Assembly (NCBI GenBank): GCA_016858145.1
Contig: JAEHOE010000004.1
Coordinates: 620,001-684,000 of the forward strand
Source of the DNA: Edaphochlamys debaryana
Taxonomy: Eukaryota; Chlorophyta; Chlorophyceae; Chlamydomonadales
Length of the DNA stretch: 64,000 bases
Direction of reading: 5' to 3'
A model generated the notes under the pieces. That model was not told the origin of the DNA, did not search any database, and saw only the letters and a program-made list of their open reading frames with translations. A program made the translations under genes and the position numbers. Positions 41,401-51,553 of the stretch are shown piece by piece; within the stretch, counting starts at the first letter, position 1; every line of letters begins with the position of its first letter.

Positions 41401-44400
41401 GCGGAGGAGCACGTGCGGAGGCCCGAGGCCGTGTGGGTTGGGCGGGGGGGGGGGGCGCGGGCTTGGTCGAGACCGCTGGATGGGCAAGTAATGCAAGCGC
41501 CTCGCTGCATCCAGTGCCGGTAGATGATGCGTTGTTGATGGTGTGACCTTCCTTGACCGCCCGAAGTGTCCTGTGTCGCCCTCCCCCTCCCCCCCCAGGC
41601 GCCTGGCCCTCCGCCTGGCCTGCCACTTCCACTTCACGGGGGGCGCTCTGCGCCTGCGCCAGGACCTGTTCAACCGCATGGCCGCGGGCATGCTGCCGGG
41701 TGGGTGGAGGGGGACATGAGGGCATGATGTCCGAACTGCGGTCCCAACTGCGGTCCCAATGCGTCGCTACTGCGGTCGTTCCCTTCCATTTTGGGCAACC
41801 GCCATCCCTTACCGAGCGGTGTCTGTGCTGGTCTGGCCTCGCAACCGGCACCCCGAGCGCGTGTCAGGATTCACGTGCCGGCGCGCATCCGGATGGCTGC
41901 TCTTGCCTGATGTGCAGCGCTCCGTCTGGCGACGGCCCTGTCTGCTTGTCTCCTTGGATGCACCCGCCTGACCCGGCTTTCCTCCCTTCCGCCCCAGGCA
42001 TGGGCTGGCGTGCCGCGGACGGCGAGGCCGGCCCCGCCTCGGCCTCCTGGTCGGATGCGGAGCTCATGGCCGAGAGCCTCAAGGTGAGGCCGTGCAGCGC
42101 AGTGCGCTGCAACACGGCAGGGTCCGGGGCGGGTCGCATCCACCAGGTCAGGCGTCGTCTCGGCACAGCCCTGCGCCTGCGAACGGCTCCCAAAGCGCCC
42201 CAACCCCACTGCCCTCTTTGCCCCACCCACACAGACCCTGGCCACGGGCAACAACGCCCCCCGTGTGGCGGCCATGCTGTCGGCGGCGCTGGGCGTGCGG
42301 GAGCCGCAGCCGCTGCGCAAGCCCGGTAGGCACGGGCTATTCTTGGGGCGGCACAGGTAGTGGCGCCCTCTCCGGAGACGCCGGGCAGTCATGTCTTGAC
42401 CCCGCCGGGATTTGGGGCGCTCTGGTTGAGGGACCCATCGAGTCAACCGCCCCCGTGCATGCCGTCCTCCGCTGCGCAGTTCCGCCCAAGAAGTCCAAGG
42501 GCCGCGGACGCGACTGCGCCGCCGCCGCCGCCGCCGCCGAGGGCGCCACCGCCCTGGAGGAGCTGCTGACGGGCGGCGGCGAGGAGGAGGAGGAGGACGA
42601 GGTGGTGTGCCAGGCGTGCAAGTGAGAGGCCTGGGAGGGGTGCATTCTGGCGGCGGCGGGAAGACTCTGAGCGCTGTATGCCCCATCAGCTCCCCAGCTC
42701 AGCTTGCCACCTTCCTCCCGCCCGGGCCCTCCCTCCCAAGTCCCAACCCGCCACCCGCCCCCTCCTGCCCCCAGGAAGTCCGCCCCCGACGACTCTCTGC
42801 TGCTGTGCGACGGCTGCGACGCGCCCTGCCACACGCACTGCCTCAGCCCGCCCCTGGCCGAGGTGCCCGAGGTGAGCGACGGCGGTCGCCCGTGCCAGGG
42901 GCCTAGCTGCCACCACCACCCCACTCGGGCGCCCCTGCTCTCCCCTCACCCTCCTTCCCGCATACGGTGATCGACTCCGCTCTCCACCCACTAGTCCGTG
43001 CTTCCCTCCACCCACCCATGCCGAACTCCCAGCAGGCGCTTTGAACTGTTTAATCATCTTCGGCCGTTGCCTGATCCGTCTGGTTCCCTGAGCCTGTCAT
43101 GCTCACAACTCTCTGCCCGCTCCTGCCCTTCCCTTACTCTCCCGCCACGTGTCCCCTACCCACCTGCACCCACCTTACCGCTTGAAACCACGGGTCCCCT
43201 CCTGCCCGGCCCTACCCTATCCTAACCCCACCCACCCCACCCACCCCCCGCCCCCCAGTCCGACTACTTCTGCCACCACTGCGAGGCGCAGCTGCAGGCC
43301 CTGGCGCTGCCCCCCGCCGCCGCCGGCCGCTGCGTGTGCCTGCTGCTGCACACCGAGGAGGGGCGCGAGCTGCTGTGCGCGCACGACGACTTCCCGGCCA
43401 TGGTCGAGGTGGGCAGGGGCGGGAGGGGGTGGGGGGATGCTGGGGTGGCGATGTGGTTGAGGTTGCGGATACGCCTGCACGGTGCGCTAGCTGCTATGGC
43501 CATGCCAAGTGGCCGTGCTGCTCCTTCCGGGCGCCAGTTGCTGAGTCCCTTGCGCTTGGTCCGACCGCAGGCACTACGGGGTCTGGCCGAGGCGGAGGCG
43601 GAAGCAGTATTCCAGGTCGCCGTAGCAGGCGGCGCGGACAGCGCCAACGAGGCAGACAGCAGCGCTGCCGCCGCAGGTGCCGACGGTTCGACTTCCTCCG
43701 CCGCCGCCGCCGCCGCGCTGGGCGACCCCTGGGGCTCCCTGTCCCGCTACTGCCGCGCCGCCGTACACCGTACGATGGTGACGAACGCCAGCATCACCAG
43801 CGTCGCCGCCGCCGACGGCTCCGCCGCCGCCGCCGCCAACGGCGAGCCCAGCGCCGGCGGCGCCGCGCCCACGCCCGGCCGCACGCCCTTCACCGCCGCC
43901 AAGAGCCGCCGCGGCGCCGCCACCCTCACGGGCCGCCGCTCCAGCCTGCTCCTCACTGCCGGCCCCAGCGCGCTCCGCTCCCTGCGCAAGCCCCTGCCCG
44001 GCCGCACGCCGGCCGCCGTCGGTGAGGGCGAGGACCGTCCCATGGCCGGGGTCGAGGAGGAGGAGGCGCGCACGGAGCTGGGCGAGGGCGAGGGCGGGGA
44101 GCTGACGGACGCCGAGGCGGCGGCGGTGCGGGCGGACGCCTACCAGCAGCTGGTCAACGCGCTGGACTTCTCGGCCCAGACCGCCACCAGCCTGGCGGAG
44201 GCCGTGATGCAGGTGGGGCGGGGTGGGGTGGGGCGAGGCATGGGACTGTGGGGCAAGTATGGAAGGGAGGGCAAAGACGGGGGAGGGACGGAGAGCGGGG
44301 CCGGGACAGTGTCAGTGGGGTGGAGGGGAAGTGGACTGCTGGGAGGGTTTAGGTGGGGGCTGGTGGGAATACCGGGGCGAATGCAGCGTGCCTGGCAGAG

Positions 44401-46712
44401 GCCGTGATGCAGGTGGGGACGGTGGTGTGCGATGGCGGGAGGGGTCGAGTTTAGGTTGGAGGGTGTGGGCGAAGGTCAAGAGCACAAGATACAACCCCCG
44501 CCCGCGCGTGGCCTCGACACACAACCCCCACGCACTAAAGGCCCCCGGCTCCCTCGGTCCCGATTGCAGAACCTGGACAGCCAGATCGTATCCGACCCCG
44601 CCGCCTGCACCGCCGGCCTGCTGGCGGCGCTGCAGTACGTGCAGGGCGTGCTGCGCGTCGTACACGTCGTACGGCAGGCTGAGCTGTTCCACATGGCCAG
44701 CCCCGAGAGCGCCACGGTGATCGCGGCCCTCTGCGCCGCCCAGGCTCGCCTCGCCCGCGCCGCCGCCATCGCCGCCGCCGCCGGCGGCAGCTCCACCGCC
44801 GCGCCCAAGCACCAGCAGGCCGCCGTCTCGGAGGCCCTGCTCGTCTCCCTGGCGGTCTCCAAGCAGCTGGCCGAGGCGATCCGCCACTCCGGTCCCGGAA
44901 CTGGATCTGGATCTGGATCGGGCGAGGACGGCGCCGGCGGCAGCCGCGGCGGGTCGCCGTCCGGCCGCCGCCGGCTCTCGGCGGCTGACGGCGGCGGCGA
45001 CGCCGGGGCTGACGGCGACGGCGATGAGCCGCAGTCCTCTCAGCAGCAGCTCGAGGCGGCCCTGGACGCTGCGGCGGCGGCGGCACACCGTGTGGACCGA
45101 CGCGAGAGCGCCGCCGCCGCCGGCGGCGCTGGCGGCGGCGCCGAGCCGCAGGTGCTGCAGCCCCGGGCCGCGCTGGAGCGGCTGGCGACGGCGCTCATGC
45201 CGGTGCTCGCGGACGGGGCGGTGGCACCGCTGCTCACCGGAGCGGTAAGCTTGGGGATGCGCGTTCGAACATGCGGTTAGTTTCCCTTGTGGTCGTTTGC
45301 ATGCCGATGGTATCTTGCTGTGGGGCCCGTGGTATGGTGTGCCGTGGCTTTGCCCGCTGATAGTTGCCAACCCTTGCCCCCGCTGCTGCTGCAGGTGCGC
45401 GTGGCGGCGGCGGACCTGGTGGGCGAGCTGCTGGCGGGCGCCAAGCGGGTGAGCGCATGGGCAGGATGTGGTGTGACTTGACGAGGCTCCAGAAGCACGG
45501 GGCAGCACGCAGGGGCGCATAGCGGTGCTATATCTACCATCACTTGCATTGTGATCCTGTACCCCGGCGCGCGTGCTTGCCTCCGCCCCTTTGCCGCCCC
45601 CAGGCCTCCTCCGGCGGCTGGCTGGCCTCCCTGTGCGGCCTGCTCGGCTCCGCGCTCTGCTCCGACCCCGCCACCAGCGCCCAGCTCGCCGACGCCCTCC
45701 GCCGCGGCGCCGCCGCCAGCGCCGACGAGGACACCCCCGCTGGCGGCACCGCCGCCGACGGCGGCGCTCAGCCCGGCAGCGCGGTCCGCGGCGTGCGGGG
45801 CGCGAGAGGCGCGCAGGGAAGCGCCTTGAAACGAGCCGGCAGCGGCAACACGCCGGGCCCAGCGGCGGAGGGTGGCTGCAAGGCCCAGAAGGCGGCGGCG
45901 GCGGCCGCAACGCTGACCGAGGTGCTCCGCGAGGCGCCCGGCGCCGGCACCCTTGCGTCGGTGCTGGTGCGCGTGTGCGTGGCACGCAAGGTACGCACAT
46001 GTTGGGAGGGACCCAGAAGGGCCTTGGGTAAATGGCGCAACTCGCCCAGTGCCAACACGCAAGATGGCTTTGCACCCCTTGTACCGCTCTTCTTCCGACC
46101 CTCCTCTCCTCCCCAACTGTCCGTACCTCCCTGCCGCCAATCCTCCCCAACCCTTCCCAGGCGCACGGGCGCGCCATGCAGCTCCTGGCGCCCCTGGCCG
46201 CCAAGGCCCTGGGCCCCCGCCGCTCCGCCGCCCCCGCCGACCTGGACCCCGCTGCCGACGACGCCACGGGCGGCGGCCGCTCCGGCACGGAGGCCGCCGA
46301 CGCCCGGCTCGCCCCCGCCCTGGGCGCCGCAGCACTCCTGGCGCTCTGCCGCGCCGCCGGCCCTCCCTCCGACCCCGCGGCCCTAGCGCAGGCGGCCGCA
46401 GGGCCCAGCGGGGCTGTGGGCGTGGGCGCAGCCGCGCGGCGCGGCAAGCTGGCGGGCCGCTGCGCGGCCCTGGCGCAAGAGGCCGCGGCGCAGGCTGTGC
46501 GTGCGGAGGTGGCGGCAGAGGCGCGCGCGCTGGGCGTGCTGCGTGCTGCGTCCGAGGAGGGCCGTGCGCTGCGGCCCATCATGTCGCCGCAGGGCAGCGG
46601 GCCGCTGCCGCGCATCGGCAGCGGCGGCGGCGAGGTGGCGGCGGGGGAGGGCGAGGCGGCGGCGGGGCCGCGCGTGCTGGCGAGGCTGCTGGTGGCCTCG
46701 GTCCTGGCCTGA
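35489..46712 (+). CDS. CAPG2: Condensin II subunit CAP-G2 homologue with PHD finger (1762 aa, 28 exons)
   Basis: Twenty-eight exons, from 35489-35590 to 46161-46712, add up to 1763 codons with stop. The N-terminal half matches the condensin-2 G2 family: YDMLVGRMVPFAL, VREVLELLDFDDESINDTKR, EGRRFVAYLFRLHPQM, LEAYGEILFRAWRD, LYDPILPRAFGAANAEVRRN, AFPIIDPEAE, LAFDGSSRAVRVAVLRGL and LLHDPDAAVREALAELL, i.e. HEAT-like repeats to about residue 560. A basic NLS-like stretch (KKRSKKR) and acidic linkers follow. A full Cys4-His-Cys3 PHD finger lies at about 905-955 (VCQACK, LLCDGCDAPCHTHC, DYFCHHC), split by two in-phase introns. The C-terminal third is Ala-rich helical sequence. Role: chromosome compaction in the nucleus. 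Intron 12 begins with GC. Exons are GC-rich with many Ala runs. Confidence 0.92.
42604..43288 (+). other. PHD finger coding segments in CAP-G2
   Basis: The zinc-finger ligands are spread over exons 21-23: C-x2-C at the end of exon 21, C-x2-C-x4-H-x2-C in exon 22 (42775-42871), and C-x2-C in exon 23 (from 43259). Spacing fits the PHD consensus. PHD fingers often read histone H3 tails. Confidence 0.85.
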
Positions 46713-47673
46713 GGACACGATCGGCTCCAGGCCCCCGGACACTGCTAAACTGAGCGAGACCATGAAGATTGCGGTGTGCTCACGGTGTCGAGCCGGGTAC
46801 TTCCTGGCGCGGATGTGCTGAGGGCCTCCGTAAATACTACGGGACCCCGAGTGAAGGTCTTTAAGGCTGAGGCTTTCGCTACGTCGAGGTAGAATCTGGG
46901 AACTGGCCCCGGTGAGGGCCGGGAACGGCATTCCGTTATGCCCTTGACGGGGCCTCTTGTGATGGGCAGCAAGGGAACAAGGTCTTCGTGGGACGGCTTC
47001 ACCCTGCAGCACCGGGGCCAGCTGGCTTGGGTTCGACGGAGGGCCGGGGGCTTGTCCTTGGAGGCCACCGATGTGACCGTGAGGCCAGACGCCCACCGAG
47101 GCGCCTACGCGCCCCACTAGTACTGTGGGGAGGAAACATCTGTGGCGGAGTCTTTCATGGAGGAGTCTGCCGGGCGCGGGCTTAGAGACGGTTAAGAGAC
47201 GGTTAAGAGTGCGTCACCAGTATCTATCTCAATCTGGATGCGTGATTCCAGGCTGGAGACGACGGAGGGGCGAGCTAGGGGTCAAATGCGCGTCAATGGC
47301 AAGTGTACGAGGATTTGACGAACCTAGGGACGCAATGGCAAGGGTATACATAGATGGGAAATGGGATGCCCTTGAGCAGACCCTTTCGTACAACTCTATG
47401 CAGCTGACGTTACTGTGAGGCTATGGGTGCCCTTCTCCCTTATCGTCGCATAAGCGGCGGTAACCCTGTCGCCAAGTTCAGGGCAGGCCAACACCCGCTT
47501 TGGAGGGGTAACCGACGCTTATGGCGGGGCTCAGGAAACCGACTAGCACGTGTTCACTATGAAGAATACGACGTGAGCCTGCGTGTCAGGTAAATTTGCC
47601 ACCGACACTTTGCTGGTTTAGAAACAAGCCCTATAGCCCTATAGCCCTACATACAGTGAGCCCGGCGTCAGCC
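46713..47673. other. Intergenic: CAP-G2 3' flank and upstream of the unknown gene
   Basis: No gene seen. A short direct repeat (GAGACGGTTAA twice, near 47186-47208) and a CCCTATAG repeat just before the next gene (near 47630-47647) are the only structures noted. Confidence 0.5.
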
Positions 47674-49035
47674 ATGGCCAATCTCCTGCCGCCCATCCAG
47701 GCCGGCGGCAATAACGGTGGGCCACCAGCAGGTTCTCAGGTCCTGCCGGTGCTGGTCCCGCCTATTGCGCAGCAACAGGCACCACCAGCACAAGAAGTAG
47801 AGGCAGGTGACGTCGCGGCATCTCGAAAGGCGTCCACGGCTATCGACGACCTGGTGAAGAAATGGGAAGAGCTGACAGACAACAAAGAGGAGCTCGAAAT
47901 ATCCGACCCGGGTTGGCAGTCCTTCGTCAATGCCGTCGGGGAGGTAATCCTCGTCGTAGGCGACGCCTTCAACGCCGCACCGATGGGCGTCGGCATGGTG
48001 GCCAAAAGTGCACAGATTCTCCTGCAGAACCTGCGGCAATACAGCGAGAACAAGAAGCTGGTCATGCTGCTGGCCGTCGATGTGGCGATGGTGTGCGAAA
48101 TGTTCTCCGGCATCCGCGCCGCAAGTGAAGACAACCCGGACCGGAGGTTCTACGACAGCGCCGCGGGGCGCATCCACACCCTGTATCTGCAACGGGTGCG
48201 TGTTGGCTGGTCCTGACCCGGGCCCGCCCTGGGCCCGCCGCCTGACCCAAGCCCTGACCTGATGCCCCTCAGACCTGAACCAGCCTCCCCTTCCTCCGCA
48301 GGCACTGGCGGAAGCGGCCAGCACGATCGGGAACATAGGGGAGCAACCGGGCCTCTCAGTCATCCGCCGGGTGGCTTGCTCGCTCATGCGCTGCTGCCTC
48401 TCAACGTCAGACTCCACGAAACTGGAGGCCGCACGGGAGCAGCTAGAGCTGGCCCGCGGAAGGTTCTGCCAGGTACGTGAAGCAAGAATTAGCATCACGG
48501 AGCGTGGACAACTGGGCATCGTTCAGGAGCAGGGGCAAGGCGAGTAACCCAATGATGACTTTCTGCTGCCCCTCCTGGCTGTACCTTCTTAACCCTGCCT
48601 GGGACCCCGGGACCCTGATCCTTCCAGGCCATCATGATGCAGCCCATGCTGAGCCAGGAGCACCGCGAAAGGGTGGCCAACCCCGTGGGCAGCCTCGCCA
48701 ACCGGCTCGTACTGTCGTACGGTGACGATGCGGACACGCGCATGTACATCAACCCGGTGACCGGCAGCATCCAGCCGGTCACCCAGCTCAGAGCGGCGGA
48801 TATCCTCGCGGACAATCCGCAGTGCATGGCGTGGATGGGGGGCCACCACCGGCAGTGCAAAGCCGAGGCCAACCGCGCCTACCTGGTGCGCCAGAGCTAC
48901 CCGGGCCCCGGCGGCGCCGATGGCGGCCCCTGGGTCATCTGCGTGTGCAGCCAATACCACGACAGGGCGAACGGCTGGCTGGCGTCCAAAGGGATCGCCG
49001 ACGGCGACGAGAGGCTGTGGGAGCGGCTCCAGTAG
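47674..49035 (+). CDS. Protein of unknown family, helical N-terminal domain and Cys/His C-terminus (366 aa)
   Basis: Three exons, 47674-48195 (174 codons), 48302-48472 (57 codons) and 48628-49035 (135 codons plus stop), all phase 0 and with clean GT-AG borders. After a Pro/Gln-rich leader of ~45 residues comes a predicted alpha-helical region (KASTAIDDLVKKWEEL, FVNAVGEVILVVGDAF, AAPMGVGMVAKSAQILLQNL, KKLVMLLAVDVAMVCEMF). Its pattern of amphipathic helices around an AAP turn recalls four-helix HeLo/MLKL-type N-terminal domains; this is a visual impression only. The last ~90 residues hold Cys and His clusters (PQCMAWMGGHHRQCKAEA, VICVCSQYHD) that could bind a metal. No signal peptide or membrane span. 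I do not recognise the gene. Confidence 0.7.
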
Positions 49036-49528
49036 CCTTGGCATTGGGGGCCATGAGGGCGGGGTTGAGGCAGGGTGGTGAAGCGTTGACACGTAGGGTG
49101 CGGAGGAGGACACTGGGGGCACCGGGCGGGGCCACTGGTAAGGCATAGCGGGTGAAGCCTTCAGTCCCATGCAATTCAAGTCAATGGGCCAGCCGGCGGC
49201 GAGAACCTGTGGGATGGAGCCGCTCCGTCCGGTTGTCTGGGCTTCGTTCGGTGGTCTAGGCTTCGTGCATCAGGGCTTCGTGCAGGGCGGGTTGATTGGC
49301 CCTGGCAGAACGGATGGAGGCGGCCGGGTAAGCGTCGTGAGAACAGAAGGGCGAAAGGCTGGCTGGGTGCAGTCCAAGGGCGCGGCCGGCAGCGAAAAGC
49401 TGCAGGGCGTAGACGCGTATTTAGCAAGGGTCTGGGCGGGCGCATGGCTGGCTGGGGGCTGCTGCCCCATGCGGTGAGGCCCACACGTGGACCGGGGATG
49501 CAGGGTTGCCGATACGTATTAGTCCCAG

Positions 49529-50009
49529 TCCTCGGTGTTTACAATGAAGGACCCCCCTGGGGTCACAGCGCTGAACGCTGGGGCCAAGCGACCCACCTCA
49601 CGGGCTTGCCCCCTGCAAGCCAGAACGCAAGTCCCTGTCATAACTTGCACTGACCACACTCAGGTCCCACCTTAGTCCTTGGCACGCAATGACCATGCTC
49701 AGCGTGTATCGATGGCCCCTCCTCGGCCGCGCCTCCTACCAGTAACCGTTCACCGTTCATCATGTGCTCACACTGTTGGCCGTACACCTCTCGATCCTGG
49801 CTCTCCCGACCCCCCATTCACTCCCACTCTGCGGCTCCCTCCCGTTTGTTATGCGCCGCAGAGGACTATGTCCCCTTTCCGCAAGGTGCACATCCCATCA
49901 AACGCCACGTGTAGCTCACCCGGTCCCCGCCCCTGCCCTGCGGCTCCCTCCCGTTTGTTATGCGCCGCCGGGCGAAACCCCCCCCCCCCTGCGGCTCCCT
50001 CCCGTTTGT
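49529..50009 (-). mobile_element. 5'-truncated copy of the LINE (3' end only)
   Basis: About 480 bp nearly identical, in reverse orientation, to the 3' region of the LINE ending at 23,414. It includes the hairpin repeats, the TGTAA signal and the same terminus (ACCGAGGA in element orientation). It stops inside the first hairpin repeat. A 5-bp direct repeat CCCAG (49524-49528 and 50010-50014) may be the target-site duplication. No coding capacity remains and there is no poly(A) tail. Confidence 0.88.
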
Positions 50010-50014
50010 CCCAG

Positions 50015-51553
50015 CACTAATACGGATACGTCTTACTACGGATACGTCTTATTACCGCATGTCGGGCGGGGGTCCGGCCAGGCAGCGGAGGGGGCTGGCG
50101 GAGGGGGGGGGGGGTAACGTGGGGTGGTGGGGGTAACGTGGGTCCTGGCACGCTGCGCTCGTGTGGGCCGGCGGGTAAGGGCTGGAGAACGAATCGCACC
50201 CCTGCCTGCGCACCGCCGGGGGTCGGGGCAGCTATGCACGCGCAGGCTGCAAGGGCCAGGACGCCGAGGGCGGAGGGCTATTAAGAAAAGTGCAGCGATG
50301 GCACGCTCGGCTCCGGACCGCCAGTCACTCCGCGGCCGGGGTAAGGCATGAAGGCAAAGTGAGGATAGCAATGGGCAGAACGCGCTCGCGTGTTACCATA
50401 AGAGCCGTTACTGGCAACATGGCCGTCAGCTCAAGGTATAAGCCCATGCGAGCCACACAGAAACAGACGGGGGCGGAGGGCTGGAGAACAAACCGCAACA
50501 GTCTCCTCTACCCTGCGCTCGACGATAAGGCAGCTGCGTGGGCTGCCGTACGCACACAATACGCCGCAATACAACTCTCCGCCGTATTAATACGGCTGGG
50601 CGCGCCGGATTTTGCCATATCATGCCGTATAAGCACGGAGGGGGCTGTATTGCGTATGATACGCGTATTGGCACCGGGGCTGCCGTATCGTGCAACCCTG
50701 AGGGGAGGAAACGCTGGACAATGGCTGGGGCAGCGGCTATTCTACATTCTTGAATGGCAGTGGCCCCGGGGGGCTGCTGGTAGAAAAGTGGGCATGGCAT
50801 AGCGCGGGGACTCATATAAGGCGGGAGTGAGGCGTGGCCCCGTTGACACCACAACAACGGCCTCAGGACAAGAGTGTAAGCGCCTGGGTGCCGTGCGGCG
50901 CCCGCAAGCAACATCTTCGAGGTGTCCGATCCGCAGACTTCCCCAAAACACTCTTGGGTGCGTGCGTCTTCGCCCGCCCCCTTCGGCAGCGTCGTTGTGC
51001 ATGACCATACTATATTACATGCCGCATCCTGGAATGAACGGTTGTGTCTGTGTCCCCGTAAGGTCAGGTGTACGTGTGATGCCCTTGCCGCCAGCCCAGG
51101 ACATACATCTCGGTCGCCCTGACAGCTCGTGCCCCGTACCCCGCCTGCCCCGGACTGACCCGTGCCTGCTACGGCTAGGCTCCTGGCCCATGCAAATTCT
51201 CCGGAACCACGGCAACAGCCCTCCTCCCCTGCCACGGCCTCAGGCCTGAAGCGCCTCAGACCTTGTCGGCGGCGCAGCCTCTAGGATCCACGTCACCTAG
51301 GGGATTCGGGATCCACATGGGGCGGGGGGGGTGGTACTAGGCCCAGAAGCTCTGTATCTCGGCTGTGTACGGCATGCATCTTATGCATCCCGCCTTCATG
51401 CGCATCTGCTGCCGCCGCACCCCGCCGCCGTGTCAAAGCATCCCCAACCATGCGCATGCAGCAGCTTCACGCCGCCCTCTCCGCCTCCTCCACCCCGCCC
51501 GGCCGCCCATGCCACAACCCTGGCCCCGCAGCTTCGCCCTCACATCGAGTGCC
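50015..51553. other. Intergenic with CCGTAT-rich repeats and a duplicated exon remnant
   Basis: No gene seen; the minus-strand frame at 50,426-51,235 has no exon-like or family features. Near 50,016-50,055 a TACGGATACGTCTTA unit is repeated twice. Between about 50,530 and 50,700 CCGTAT/ATACGG words recur, including the 14-bp palindrome CCGTATTAATACGG. At about 51,235-51,325 lies a relic of an HSPA12-like last exon. Confidence 0.6.
51235..51325 (-). pseudogene. Relic of the HSPA12-like copy B last exon
   Basis: This stretch aligns with the last exon and its upstream intron border of copy B (55,775-55,870), sharing GATCCACGTCACCTAGG and GATTCGGGATCCACA. It lacks internal blocks of the exon and so no longer encodes the same tail. 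It lies just downstream of copy A and shows that A and B share a duplication history. Confidence 0.7.

Noticed and set aside
44312..46615. 767-codon minus-strand open frame opposite CAP-G2
   Set aside because: Arg/Pro/Ala-rich mirror of Ala-rich CAP-G2 exons and caused by GC bias.
50426..51235. 269-codon minus-strand open frame
   Set aside because: No recognisable motif or exon-like border; it overlaps the CCGTAT-rich repeat segment.
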